From the NCBI GenBank assembly GCA_963277665.1, contig OY728125.1, forward strand, positions 1,711,154,889 through 1,711,218,888: DNA of 64,000 nucleotides. Direction: 5' to 3'. The stretch is from Viscum album (taxonomy: Eukaryota > Streptophyta > Magnoliopsida > Santalales > Viscaceae). Positions 47,986 to 57,954 of this stretch are shown here, piece by piece (within the stretch, counting starts at the first letter, position 1; each line of letters opens with the position of its first letter). The notes beneath the pieces were generated by a model, which saw only the letters and a program-made list of their open reading frames with translations, was not told where the DNA came from and did no database searches. The position numbers and the translations under genes are program-made.

Positions 47986-49928
47986 TGTAACAAACCCAAC
48001 TCTAGAAACCCAGAGTATATGTGTATTTTGTTACTTTGGAATATAAAAAAGGATATAATATCGAATGAAAAATTGTTAAGGAGTATTTTAGAACCAGATA
48101 TATACATGACAACCATTTTATATAGGGAAAAAATATAAAACATGAAAAAGTCAATTGTTGATAGTCTTTAAACTCATTCAAATAATTCATATTTATGTCT
48201 AGTGGATTGGGAAAAACAAGGGGGATATAAAATTATTATTAATGGTTAAATAATTTGGAATCTATCATGAGTACATAAGGAATTATTAATATGGTATGTT
48301 GAATAACTGAAAACACCTACCATTTAATCATTATCTTGGGCAAGAAAAGCATCCATGGATAATATCAATGTAGCAATATGATAGATAATAATATATAAAT
48401 TATCAATTAATTAAATGAATAATATTAAATTTTAGGATATTATAAATCCTGATTTGTACACTTTTAAGACCTTTTACCAAGAAAATTTAATTGATGTGTA
48501 GTTGTACTACTGAATTCCATTAAATATTGAAAATTGATTCATCTCATCAGAAATGTCGATGAATCTAGGGGATATCTATAACTATTCCCCAACTATTACT
48601 ACATGTAAAATGAAATAATCATATATAGAGTGATCAATAAAATTCATAATCAAAATGAATTATAAACAGATTTCTGTATTTAATAAATAATATAGAATAT
48701 CAATACTTTCCTAGTCAATCAAACAACTTTCAAAGCAAAATACCATATGTAGGAATTATATATAGTTTAATAAATAAGAATATCCATGATATATTATATG
48801 GATATTTAATTTAAATTTAATTTAAAATTATCACAATAAAGTTAATGTTTCAAGCGAATCTTAATTTCTAAAAAATTAATAAGATCCAAGAGATAACCAT
48901 CGGTTCATTGAGAATATTATTTTTTTAATAAAATAATTTTGTTTGGAAGAATAGCGGGAATGTAATTGAAATATTTAAACAATATTTCTTTAATTATTTT
49001 TATTTTTGAAACACATAAAAATATGTTGGAAAATCTATATTTTTCAAAATGGTTGTAGGGTCTAGGAACTCCATTAATACCATATGTGTTAAAACAAATC
49101 ATTCTATTTTTCTTTTTGTAATGAATTTCGAAATAGGCCCTGTTGAAAAAAATTATAAGGATTCATTTAATTCATTTTAAAACATTTAGTGTAGATTAAA
49201 ATGTTCCTAAATAATCATTTGAGAAAATAAAAGGAATTTTGTAATTATTTTTGATAATCATAGACATGGAAGAAAAATATATCTGATTAAACGAAAAATA
49301 AAACAGGTTTCTATTTTAAAAAAAATCTTTACATGATTCATGTACTAAAGATATGAAAAAATAGAATAATATAAGAAAAATATTTAAATATATAGTGGAA
49401 AGTAAAATTATCTGAACTTATGAATGATAAATGATAATATCCCTTCAATGAAAATAAAAGCAATCCCAAAATAAATTGAGATTGTAAAATTGATTCTTAC
49501 CACTTTGGTAATGCTTAAATTATAACCACCTGAGAGAATAAAAGTGAATTGAAACATTAATCATCCTGAATAAATATTTATTCATGTTCAATAAAAAATG
49601 GGCTTTACATACAACATATAAAAGTGAATATATTCATAATAACATAAATATCTCAATGGAGTGTAAATTGTAATGAAATCATTACCTTATGTTTCCCCTT
49701 AGTTGAAAATTAATTAACATCATGTATCGAGTTTTTTAAATTTTATTAATTTATAAGAGAACCAAATTCAGTTATAATTTCATATATGATCCTCTAACAT
49801 TTTATCACCTAGTCAGTAACAATCATTTATTATGATCATTATTTCAAGTGTTAACTGCTATTTTTTTCAAGCATGTTTTTTCATGGAAGTTTCAATTATA
49901 ATTCATAGGATATATTTCCATCACATAA
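47986..49928 (-). repeat. Right (5') LTR of gypsy D, first piece
   Basis: Starts TGTAACAAACCC beside the primer site and is collinear with 39,390-41,330. It is cut at 49,928 by copia F. The last five bases, CATAA (49,924-49,928), are repeated after F. Small open frames (48,002-48,190, 48,917-49,102) are not conserved in the left LTR. Confidence 0.87.
49924..49928. repeat. Target-site duplication of copia F, left copy
   Basis: CATAA, identical to 60,631-60,635 on the other side of the element. Five bases is the usual target duplication of copia elements. Confidence 0.93.
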
Positions 49929-51383
49929 TGTTGTGCCCAAGTGATTTCATTTGTTGTCAATAACCAGTCAATGAGTGCTAACTGATTGAGTGGGCTTGAA
50001 GAGTGATAAATCTTGAGGTATGATGGTTGAAGACGCTTTACAGAAATCAGACGCTTGTAGAACTGATCATGAAGTTCTAAGACTTGTATCAAGGAGATGC
50101 AATGTCACAACATTGTTAGAAGTCCATGCATTGTCTTCACAATGCATGAGGAGAGAAAGGTGAACCATCCACAACTAATAAATGGATGAAGTGGTTTGAA
50201 GAAGACCATGCACTATCTCTTAGTGCATGTGGATTTGAAGATGATCCAACCTCATCTATGATTGGATTGAAGAAGAACATTGAAGATCAAAGTGATTTAT
50301 GATTATTTGTTGATGAAGATAGTTGAGAGATCCTTGAGAATTATATAGAAGAAGAAAAAGAGATGTTGGAGAAGATATATGTAGTTCATAAGAAGATTAA
50401 GAGAAGAAGAAGTATGGTTTGGAATTTTTGTACTTGGTTACTTTGCTTCTATACAAAGTACCAACTATGTACTTTAACAAAAAATAAGCCAACCAAGGAG
50501 GCCATCCGAGGTCCCTCACCTCAAGCACTTGCGGGACCCGAGGGTCAACCACGCTCAAGGGAATTCCTCAAGGCCAAGGCCTCCCTGAGGCATGGTGCGG
50601 GCCATGTGTAAGCCCGCGAGTGCCACATGGTGATGAATCCGTGCAGCGTGGGTGCTAGGTGCGCGCCTAAAGGAAGCATAGTGGGCGCTAGAGCGCTCCT
50701 GCAGGAGAACCGGTGCGGGGCGGCACCGGAGGGGGGAGAGGATATTTCTGAGCCGATGGTGGGAGGCGATGGTTGTTAAACCGTGGAAAAATCGTGGCGC
50801 GTTTCGAAGTGGGACGAGTTTTTTGAGACGCAGAGCTGATCTGGGCCGTCCATAAGATCTGCGTGTTATCACAGCCGCATGATCCATCCACGGTGCCATC
50901 CAAGATCATTTAACGCCGATCCAACGACCGAGGTGACAAACCATGGTCGTCCTCAACCTCTCGCTAGCTGAAGCTACCCCGCGACGCCTCCCACGAACCA
51001 GAGGCACCCGAGCGAGGGAGATGGAGCTCCCAGCCACTTCCGAAGAACATGAAGCCTCCATGGTGATCGTCTGGTCGAACCGAGACCATGCATGCAATCT
51101 ACGTCTTGCATGCATGAGAAATCTCTAGAAAGAAGGTACGGCCGAGGAAAACGGAGTTTCTAAGGCCACGTGGATTCGTGCGAGATTTATGCACAAGAAT
51201 CGGGTATATGATCTTGAATCCATACACGAAGTTTGGATCACACGTTTGGAAAAAGGAAACACCCTAGGTATCCGTAAAATCATTAACGCTGGTTGAATGT
51301 TTTTTAAAGAACCGAATATCCCGGTTATTCGGAGGAATGAATCTCGGACGATTCATGGATGTATTTTGAATTCATTCTCTGTC

Positions 51384-51392
51384 TATAAAAGG
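51384..51392 (+). promoter_or_regulatory. TATA box of the 5' LTR of copia F
   Basis: TATAAAAGG in the context CTGTCTATAAAAGGAAGAG, conserved at the matching place in the 3' LTR. It is the only good TATA box in the GC-rich half of the LTR. Transcription would start about 25-32 bases downstream, near 51,415-51,420. Confidence 0.8.
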
Positions 51393-51479
51393 AAGAGTCC
51401 AAGCTGAGAAGAGGATGCTGCCTCCCGGACATTCAAGTGCTTTTGTTTCACAAAAAGAGCATATTTGGAGAGGAGAACT

Positions 51480-51800
51480 GCACAACCACTTGCGCGACGG
51501 AGAACTGCGCATTCCTTGCGCGAAGGAAGAGGCCAAGTCGAGTCTCCCTGTGCGCTCCCTTGTGCGACAGGGAAGAGGCCGAGCCTTGCATGCCTACTGC
51601 CCGCATTCTTGCGCGGTAGCAAGTGGCCGCACCCTCTGTGCCCACGAACTCGCGCGGCAGGAGGAAGCCATCGTGCCACCCGCACAGTTGGAGGAAGCTG
51701 CCGCACCTGCACGGCAGGATTTGCCACACCACTTGCGCGGTAGAAGAAGCTGATGCACCCTGCGCGCCTATTGCACCAAAGCACTCTTGGTGCGTAGAAG
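51480..51800 (+). repeat. Degenerate GC-rich repeats in the transcribed part of the LTR of copia F
   Basis: Irregular recurrence of short blocks such as TTGCGCGACGGAGAA, TTGCGCGAAGGAAGAGGCC, TTGTGCGACAGGGAAGAGGCC, TTGCGCGGTAGCAAG, CTCGCGCGGCAGGAGGAAGC and TTGCGCGGTAGAAGAAGC, each a (C)TYGCGCGRYRG core followed by a purine-rich tail, spaced about 25-60 bases. The same blocks occur in the 3' LTR (59,510-59,830). They lie just downstream of the predicted start of transcription, so they would be in the RNA leader. Confidence 0.65.
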
Positions 51801-52601
51801 ACCCGTGCTCCCTGGTTTGCACGAAGAAGGAGGATTGTGCACTCTTGTTTTGCAAAAGGAAGGAGAACCCGAGGACTTCTGTTGTCATAAAGAGGAACGC
51901 ATGCATGAGACGGAGGCCTTGATAACCCTTGAGAAGAAACCCTCACGCATATAATATCCACATACCCATTCAGGTTGTGTGTGATTTACTTGAAGAAGGG
52001 TGATTGCATAGTGGAGTACATGTGCATGTAAACATAAGAACAAAGTGTGTGTGCACGTGTGAAGAGAAGGATTAACTTTGAAGAAGGAAGGCCACAACAT
52101 ATCTTGGTTGTGAGGGTGTGTGCTCAAGTGAAGAAGAAGGGAGTGAATGTATGCAGATGCATGCATATTGAATAGAAGTATTGGTGAGCAAGACCAACAT
52201 GTTCTCCTAGAGTTTGTTAAAGATACTTGAAGAATTGAACAACACATTTGAAGAAGAGAAGTGGAGCTATGAAGAAGAAGATGCTGTGAAGTTGGGGGGG
52301 TTTAACCAACTTGTAATTGGGGGGTATAACCAATTACCATGTAAACATCTTCTGGCATAGTGAAGAATCCGTGTTGGGGAGTGCAACCAACACGGCAAGG
52401 AGTAGGTCTTTGTACCGAACCTTGTAAATCTCTGTGTTCTGTGCTTTCATTATCACTGCACCACCAAAAGAGTAGATCTAGGCCTTAACCAGCCATAGAG
52501 GTTGAATTTATTATTCAAAGGGAACAATTATTAAAAATAAAAAGTTATCACTGATTCACCCCTCCCCTCTCAGTGATCACAACTGATCCGGGCATTTCAA
52601 G

Positions 52602-52614
52602 TGGTATCAGAGCC
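52602..52614 (+). promoter_or_regulatory. Primer-binding site of copia F
   Basis: TGGTATCAGAGCC, a perfect match to the plant initiator tRNA-Met primer site, two bases after the LTR end. Confidence 0.95.
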
Positions 52615-52647
52615 AGGTTACCTCTGTTAGGATCTACTTCTAAGAAA

Positions 52648-53757
52648 ATGGACAATCTGAATTCTGTTAATAGTAGGGGTGTTCCTAAATTCGATGGAAA
52701 TAATTACCACAGCTGGAAGAATTAGATGTTACCCTACCTTCTATCTCTCGGCCTTGAAGTTAGAGATGCAGCCTTATCTGGATTCCCTCCTCTTGCTAAT
52801 AAAGCTGCTATGACACTGGATGAGAAAAGAAATATGGAAGTTGATCGTAAAGCTCAAAATTCCATTCTTATGTCACTCTCAGAAAAGGTATATACAAAAG
52901 TCATGGGACTCAAGAATGCTAAAGAAATTTGGGACAAATTGGAAAGCAGTTATGAAGGCAACATGAAAGTCAAGGAAGCCAAATTACAAATTTGGAGAAG
53001 CAAGTTTGAAGATATCAAGATGGGAGAAGAAGAATATATTTATGATTATTTCACAAGAGTCAACGAAATTTTCAGTAACATTTGGGGCTTTGGAGAAAAG
53101 TTGGAGTACTCAACTATTGTAAAAAAACTAATGAGAAATTTTCCTGACAGGTTTGACCCCAAAGTCTCAGCATTAGAAGACAGAGATGATCTATCTCTTG
53201 ATGAACTACACAAAATTATCATTTCATATGAAATGAGGAAGATCCTTGTATTCAAGAAGAAGATCAAGGATGAGATGACTTTTGAGGCCATGAGAAAACT
53301 CAAGATAAGAGATGACGAAGTCCTAGAATCAAGTGAATCTGACAATGAAGAAAAGGATGAAGACTTCAACAAAATTATTTCTCTTTTATAAAAAAGGTTT
53401 GGAAAAGATAAATTCAAGGGAAAAGGGAAATTACCACCAAGGTGTTTCAATTGCAATAACATCGGACACTTTGCTGTTAACTATCCCAAGAAAAGATTTA
53501 GTGCTCCAGATGTTGAAGAAGAAAAATCACAAAAGAAGAAATAGAGTATAAACCCAAGAGAAGGAAGAAAATTTGGTTCAAGAAAGAAAAGGTTCATTCC
53601 AGGTGAAAGAAGAAGCTATATGAGCAAAGAAGAAGAATCAGACTCCACTTCAACCAGTCAATCAGAAGAAGAAACAAATTTTATGGCTCATGTGGAAAAA
53701 AGGTTTGATACCTGTAGCGGTGAAGATGATGAAAGTGAATGAACAGAGCTTGAACAC
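52648..53757 (+). pseudogene. Copia F: Gag (UBN2) and first zinc knuckle
   Basis: The natural start is ATG at 52,648 (MDNLNSVNSRGVPKFDGNNY, then HSWKN); codon 26 is TAG at 52,723. The same frame continues open to 53,388 with the UBN2 core: AQNSILMSLSEKVYTKV, AKEIWDKLESSYEG, VKEAKLQIWRSKFEDIKMGE and RVNEIFSNI. Further stops are TAA 53,389, TAG 53,542 and TGA 53,740. The zinc knuckle at 53,443-53,484 reads CFNCNNIGHFAVNY, with Tyr where the last Cys should be (TGT to TAT). Then comes a basic and serine/acidic linker. Gag assembles the particle and binds RNA. No frameshift is present in gag. Confidence 0.92.
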
Positions 53758-54600
53758 ATGTTGAAAGATGAATTAGAGGCTTTCCTTGAACAAAACAACA
53801 AGCTCAAGAAAGAGAATAAACTGTTACAAAAGGAAACCAGAAGGATGACTGAGGAGTTGGAAGAGTGTATGAAGAAAGAGACACTGTACATTGATGAAAT
53901 CAAGAGACACAAACTAAAGACAGCTGAGCTGGATAAGATAGAAAAAGATCTTGAAGAGAAACTTCACCTCAAAGAAGAAGAGAAGTCAGTGAAACAGTCC
54001 AATTGGATTGAAGCACAGAATAGCTTGACAAAGATGAGAGAAGACTTTAACAAGGCTGTTGAGGTCAAGACAGAATCATCTCATGCTGGTGCTCAGAGGC
54101 AAGTCAATTTACCACTAAGTAAATCTCAAAATATATCTGTTATCTCTAACAATACAGGTCCAAAGATGAAATTGAGACAAACATGGAATACAAAAACTTG
54201 TGAAAGATCATCTTCAATGGAAGAAAGGAAATCCCCAGGAAGGACTACTCAAATCTTGGACAGGAAATTACAACATGAATCCTATCAGCGGAGAAGGTCA
54301 AGGTTTAGAGGCTACTGCTGGTGTTGTGGTGTGTTTGGACACAAGGCCTATACATGCCGGTATAACATGTCTCTTCCAAGTATGATGCATGATTCAAGGG
54401 GGAGATATCCTGAAACCCAGAGTATATTACAGAAAGCATCAAAACTTCCAATTCAGAACAAATCTGACTCCCTGGGTGAAGCTTGTGGAAGATGTGACCA
54501 ACAAGGTCATAGAGCTGATAATTGTAGGACTATTCTTCCTGAACAAAGAGTCAAAGACATGAAAGGAAAATGCATTCAGGAACCCAATGAAGAAATCACA
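53758..54600 (+). pseudogene. Copia F: coiled coil and two further zinc knuckles
   Basis: Same frame as gag and open. The first 110 codons form a long charged coiled coil (for example LEAFLEQNNKLKKENKLLQK and LDKIEKDLEEKLHLKEEEK). A linker with SRFRGY follows, then zinc knuckle 2 at 54,316-54,357 (CWCCGVFGHKAYTC) and zinc knuckle 3 at 54,484-54,525 (CGRCDQQGHRADNC), both with the full CX2CX4HX4C pattern. The stretch from coiled coil to knuckles is known from Sirevirus and Tork type Gag-Pol and is thought to serve Gag multimerisation. The apparent ATG at 53,758 is internal; the frame is only broken from gag by stops. Confidence 0.88.
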
Positions 54601-55010
54601 TTCTTTGCTGAAGTTGCTCTAAAATCCAGCAGTAAAACCAAGTCATGGATTCTTGATAGTGGATGCTCATCACATATGACTGGTGATACAAAAATTATAA
54701 GCAACATAGAAAGTCATGAGGGAGGAACCGTGGTGTTTGGAAATGATTGTTCTATTAAAATCAAGGGATTTGGGAAGGCTATGATTGAAACAACAAATCT
54801 AAAATCCAATGACGTGTTGTTTTTTGAAGGATTAAAGCACAACCTGCTGAGTGTAAGCCAATTATGTGATGATGGACATGAGGTGTTGTTCCAGAAGGAT
54901 TCATTCATCATCAAGAGCTCAAAGGATGGAAAAATCAACACTCAAGGAAGAAGAACCACTGGAAACCTATTTCAAATTGGTGAGTCCATCAATTCTTGTT
55001 ATCTTAGTTC
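54601..55010 (+). pseudogene. Copia F: aspartic protease domain
   Basis: The active site reads SWILDSGCSSHMTGD, with the catalytic Asp-Ser-Gly at 54,655-54,663, then TVVFGNDCSIKIKGFG, DVLFFEGLKHNLLSVSQLCD and GHEVLFQKDSF. These are the copia protease landmarks in the right order and spacing. It cuts the Gag-Pol polyprotein. This domain itself has no stop; it is fused in frame with the preceding knuckle region and following integrase. Confidence 0.93.
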
Positions 55011-55947
55011 TAAAGATGAAAACAATCTCTGGCATAGAAGACTTGGCCATCTGGGTCAAAGAAGTATGAGTAAAATTCTGAAGTACAAAATTGTACGAGA
55101 TCTACCCAAATTAAAGAGAGAAAGAGATGAAATTTGTGACACATGTCAGAAGGGAAAAAAGACCCATAGTTCACACAAAGGAGTAGATATCATGTCTACT
55201 GGGCCTCTTGAACTCATTCATACAGACATATGTGGACCGATGAGACAGAAGTATACAAGAGGAGATCTCTATTTTATAACCTTCATTGATGATTACACTC
55301 AGATGACCAACGTCATGTTAATGAAACACAAGTCAGAAGCAATCACAATGTTCAAAAATTTCAGGAGGCAGGCTAAGAACGAACTAGGACTCTGTATCAA
55401 GAAAGTGAGACCAGACAATGTAAAATAATACACTTTTGATTATTTTGAAAGCTATATAGTCAAGCATGGAATCAAGAACCAATACAGTACACCATATAAT
55501 CCACAACAAAATGGGGTGGCTGAAAGGAAGAATCAAAGCATAGTTGAAATGGGGAGGACTATGTTAGCTGAGCACAATATCTCTATGTTTTTCTGGAGAG
55601 AATAAGTATGCACAGCTATACACATACAAAATACATGTCTTCTGAGACCAGAAACACAAATGACAGCCTATGAAATGTGGTTTAACAAAAAACCAACTGT
55701 TAAGTACTTCAGAGTCTTTGGCAGTCCTTGCATCATCAAGGTTAAAAACATTAATCTGGGAAAGTTTGAAGAAAAAGCAGAAGAAGGAATCTTCATGGAT
55801 TACCTACCTGATGGAAAAGGCTACAGATGCTGGAATAAGAGGTTGAGCAAAATGATTGACTGCAGTGATGTCAGAATAATTGAAAACAACACCAAACCAT
55901 ATCCTATGGATAAAGATGACTCAAAGAATGACAATACCTTGGAATAG
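55011..55947 (+). pseudogene. Copia F: GAG-pre-integrase and integrase
   Basis: The HHCC finger is NNLWHRRLGHLGQRSM...CDTCQKG. The catalytic triad is complete: Asp at 55,225-55,227 (HTDICGP), Asp at 55,414-55,416 (RPDN), Glu at 55,522-55,524 (NGVAERKN). The last two are separated by exactly 35 residues (D-X35-E). Stops lie at 55,426 (four codons after the second Asp), 55,603 and 55,945. The C-terminal part includes TAYEMWFNKKPTVKYFRVFG and GKFEEKAEEGIFMDY. Pro replaces Ser before the second Asp. Integrase joins cDNA ends to target DNA; the duplication is 5 bp. Confidence 0.93.
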
Positions 55948-56065
55948 AAGAATGAAGAATTAACTGAGCCAACACCAACTGCTGGTGAGATCAACTCTGA
56001 ACACACCAGTGATGAAGAGGAAAGTAATGAAGATGGAAGAAGGAGATACAATAAATTGAAAAAAC

Positions 56066-56926
56066 ATGTCGACACAAGAAAATTTCCTTGGTGACCCACA
56101 GTCCTCAGTAAAAACTAGAAGAATATTGAGATTGGAAGATCAGACTGCACTGGTTTCTCAAGTTGAACCTCACACAGTGGCTGAAGTAGTTGAACAAGAG
56201 GAATGGATACAATTTATGCATGAGGAGCTCAATAAAATAGAAAAGAACTCCACTTGGGATCTTGTGCCAAGGCCCAAAAATAAAAATGTAATTGGGACAC
56301 AGTGGGTTTTCAGAAACAAACTCAATGAAAAGGGGGAAGTTTCAAGAAATAAGGCCAGACTTGTATGCAAAGGGTATTCACAAATGGAAGGAATCGACTT
56401 TGAAGAAACCTTTGCACCAGTTGCAAGACTGGAAACTATCAGAATGTTCTTAGCAGTTGCAGCACACATGCAGTACAAGGTATATCAGATGGATGTGAAA
56501 TCTGCATTCCTTAATGGAGACCTTGAAGAAGAAGTGTATATAGAACAACCAGAGGGATTTGTGCTGGGCAAAGATGGTAGTATGGTATGCAGATTGAAAA
56601 AGTCCTTGTATGGATTGAAGCATGCCCCTAGAGCCTGGTACTCCAAATTGAATGGTTGTCTCAAGAGCATGAAGTTTGTCAAAGGAACTGTTGATAGTAA
56701 TCTCTATGTCAGAGAAATGGCCACTGGTACTCTCATAGTCATTATCTATGTGGATGATATTATTTTTGCTGGTGACAAGGAAGGATTATGTGAAGAGTTT
56801 GCTGAGCAGATGAAGAGAACCTTTTAAATGTCCATGCTTGGTCAAATGACATATTTTTTAGGATTTCAAGTGGAACAAAGGAAAAACTCCATATTTCTTT
56901 CATAAGAAAAATATGCAAGGGACTTA
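56066..56926 (+). pseudogene. Copia F: reverse transcriptase
   Basis: Here the frame has moved by one base relative to integrase; the shift falls near 56,055-56,068, at a run of six A. The RT reads [78 protein letters not shown] and [14 protein letters not shown], with the catalytic YVDD at 56,747-56,758. Stops follow at 56,825 (after MKRTF) and 56,903. RVT_2 family. RT copies the element RNA. The region between 55,948 and 56,065 is an acidic linker still readable in the integrase frame. Confidence 0.95.
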
Positions 56927-57700
56927 GTGAAAAGGTTCGGAATGGAGAGTGAAAAGAAAGTCTCAACACCCATGTCTGTTGGAACCATGCTATGCAAAGA
57001 TGAAGAAGGCAATAATGTTGATCAGAAAGAGTTCAGGAGAATTATTGGCAGTCTCCTTTATCTCATGGCTTCAAGGAAAGATATAACATATGCAGTGACT
57101 TTGTGTGCCAGATTTCAAAGTGACCCAAAAGAATCTCACTTATCAGCAGCTAAAAGAATCTTGAGATATGTGAAAGGAACCCTCAACTGTGGACTCTTAT
57201 ACAAGAACAGTACAAACATAAAGTTGTTGGGATTCACAGATGCTGATTTGGCTGGTGATTGTACTGATAGAAGATCCACATCTGGTGGAACCTTCTTTCT
57301 GAGAGAAGGATGTGTTAGTTGGTACAATAAGAAACAAAATTCTGTAACATTGAGCACAGCTGAAGCAGAGTATGTGGCAGCTACACATGCATGTACACAA
57401 ATGATTTGGATCCAGGTGCATCTAGCATATTTGAGAATTAAAGATGAAAAACCATTGAGGATCTTATGTGATAATCAAAGTGAAATTGGCTTGTCTATGA
57501 ATCCTATAAAACACTCCAGATCCAAGAACATTGATATAAAATATCATTTCATCAAAGAAAGGGTCGCCAGTGGAGACATCAAGTTAGACTACATTTCTAC
57601 TCAAGATCAAGTGGCAGATATTTTCACCAAAGCTATGCCTACAGAAATATTTGTTGAGTTAAGGATGAAACTTCATGTTCATCCTTCTCCTCTCACTTGA
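56927..57700 (+). pseudogene. Copia F: RNase H
   Basis: Open for 257 codons in the RT frame to TGA at 57,698. It contains the connection (RRIIGSLLYLMASRKDITYA), then RNase H: GFTDADLAGDCTDRRSTSGG (first Asp), SVTLSTAEAEYVAATHAC (catalytic Glu), ILCDNQSEIGLSMNP (Asp), SKNIDIKYHFIKERV and QVADIFTKAMP near the end. These are all the landmarks of copia RNase H, at normal length. It removes template RNA and creates the polypurine primer. The apparent ATG at 56,927 is internal. Confidence 0.94.
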
Positions 57701-57943
57701 GGAAGATAAAGGTTCCTCCTTATTCCCTAAATTTATATGATTATGTACTAACATGCAGGGAATTGAAGGAGATGAGTGCATCCCTTGAGGGGGAACATTG
57801 GTTGCTGAGTCAAGCGGTTATGCATTCTCTGAATGAATTCCCATTTATCCCTTTGCATTTTTTGGACAATAAGGGGGAGAAATCATCAAGAACACATTGT
57901 AAAGTTTTTTAAGTGTGCTTAGGAGTATTGACAACCAAATACA
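57701..57943 (+). other. Copia F: untranslated stretch between RNase H and polypurine tract
   Basis: About 240 bp without a recognised product. The overlapping 71-codon frame (57,697-57,912) has no known motif. Confidence 0.6.
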
Positions 57944-57953
57944 ACGGGGGAGA
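57944..57953 (+). other. Polypurine tract of copia F
   Basis: The purine run GGGGGAGA lies at 57,946-57,953, followed one base later by TGTTGTG, the LTR start at 57,955. This is the standard copia arrangement for the plus-strand primer. Confidence 0.92.
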
Positions 57954-57954
57954 T

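Larger units (their letters stand above)
49929..52599 (+). repeat. 5' LTR of copia F (2,671 bp)
   Basis: Starts TGTTGTGCCCAAGTG and ends GGGCATTTCA. U3 (to the TATA box) is about 1.45 kb. The transcribed part (R plus U5) would be about 1.2 kb. From about 50,500 to 51,900 it is strongly GC-rich and keeps many CpG sites, unlike everything around. It has many open frames on both strands in the GC-rich part; these follow from low stop density and shift relative to the 3' copy. In the first 500 bp I count about 22-25 differences from the 3' LTR. Confidence 0.95.

Noticed and set aside
50500..51900. CpG-rich stretch as a host gene promoter or CpG island
   Set aside because: It lies wholly within the LTR of copia F and is repeated in the 3' LTR, so it belongs to the element.
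51383..51961. Open frames up to 192 codons on both strands in the GC-rich part of the LTR of copia F (also 50,555-50,899, 59,134-59,712, 59,474-59,884)
   Set aside because: GC-rich sequence has few stops; frames overlap on both strands, change length between the two LTR copies through small indels, and contain no known domain.
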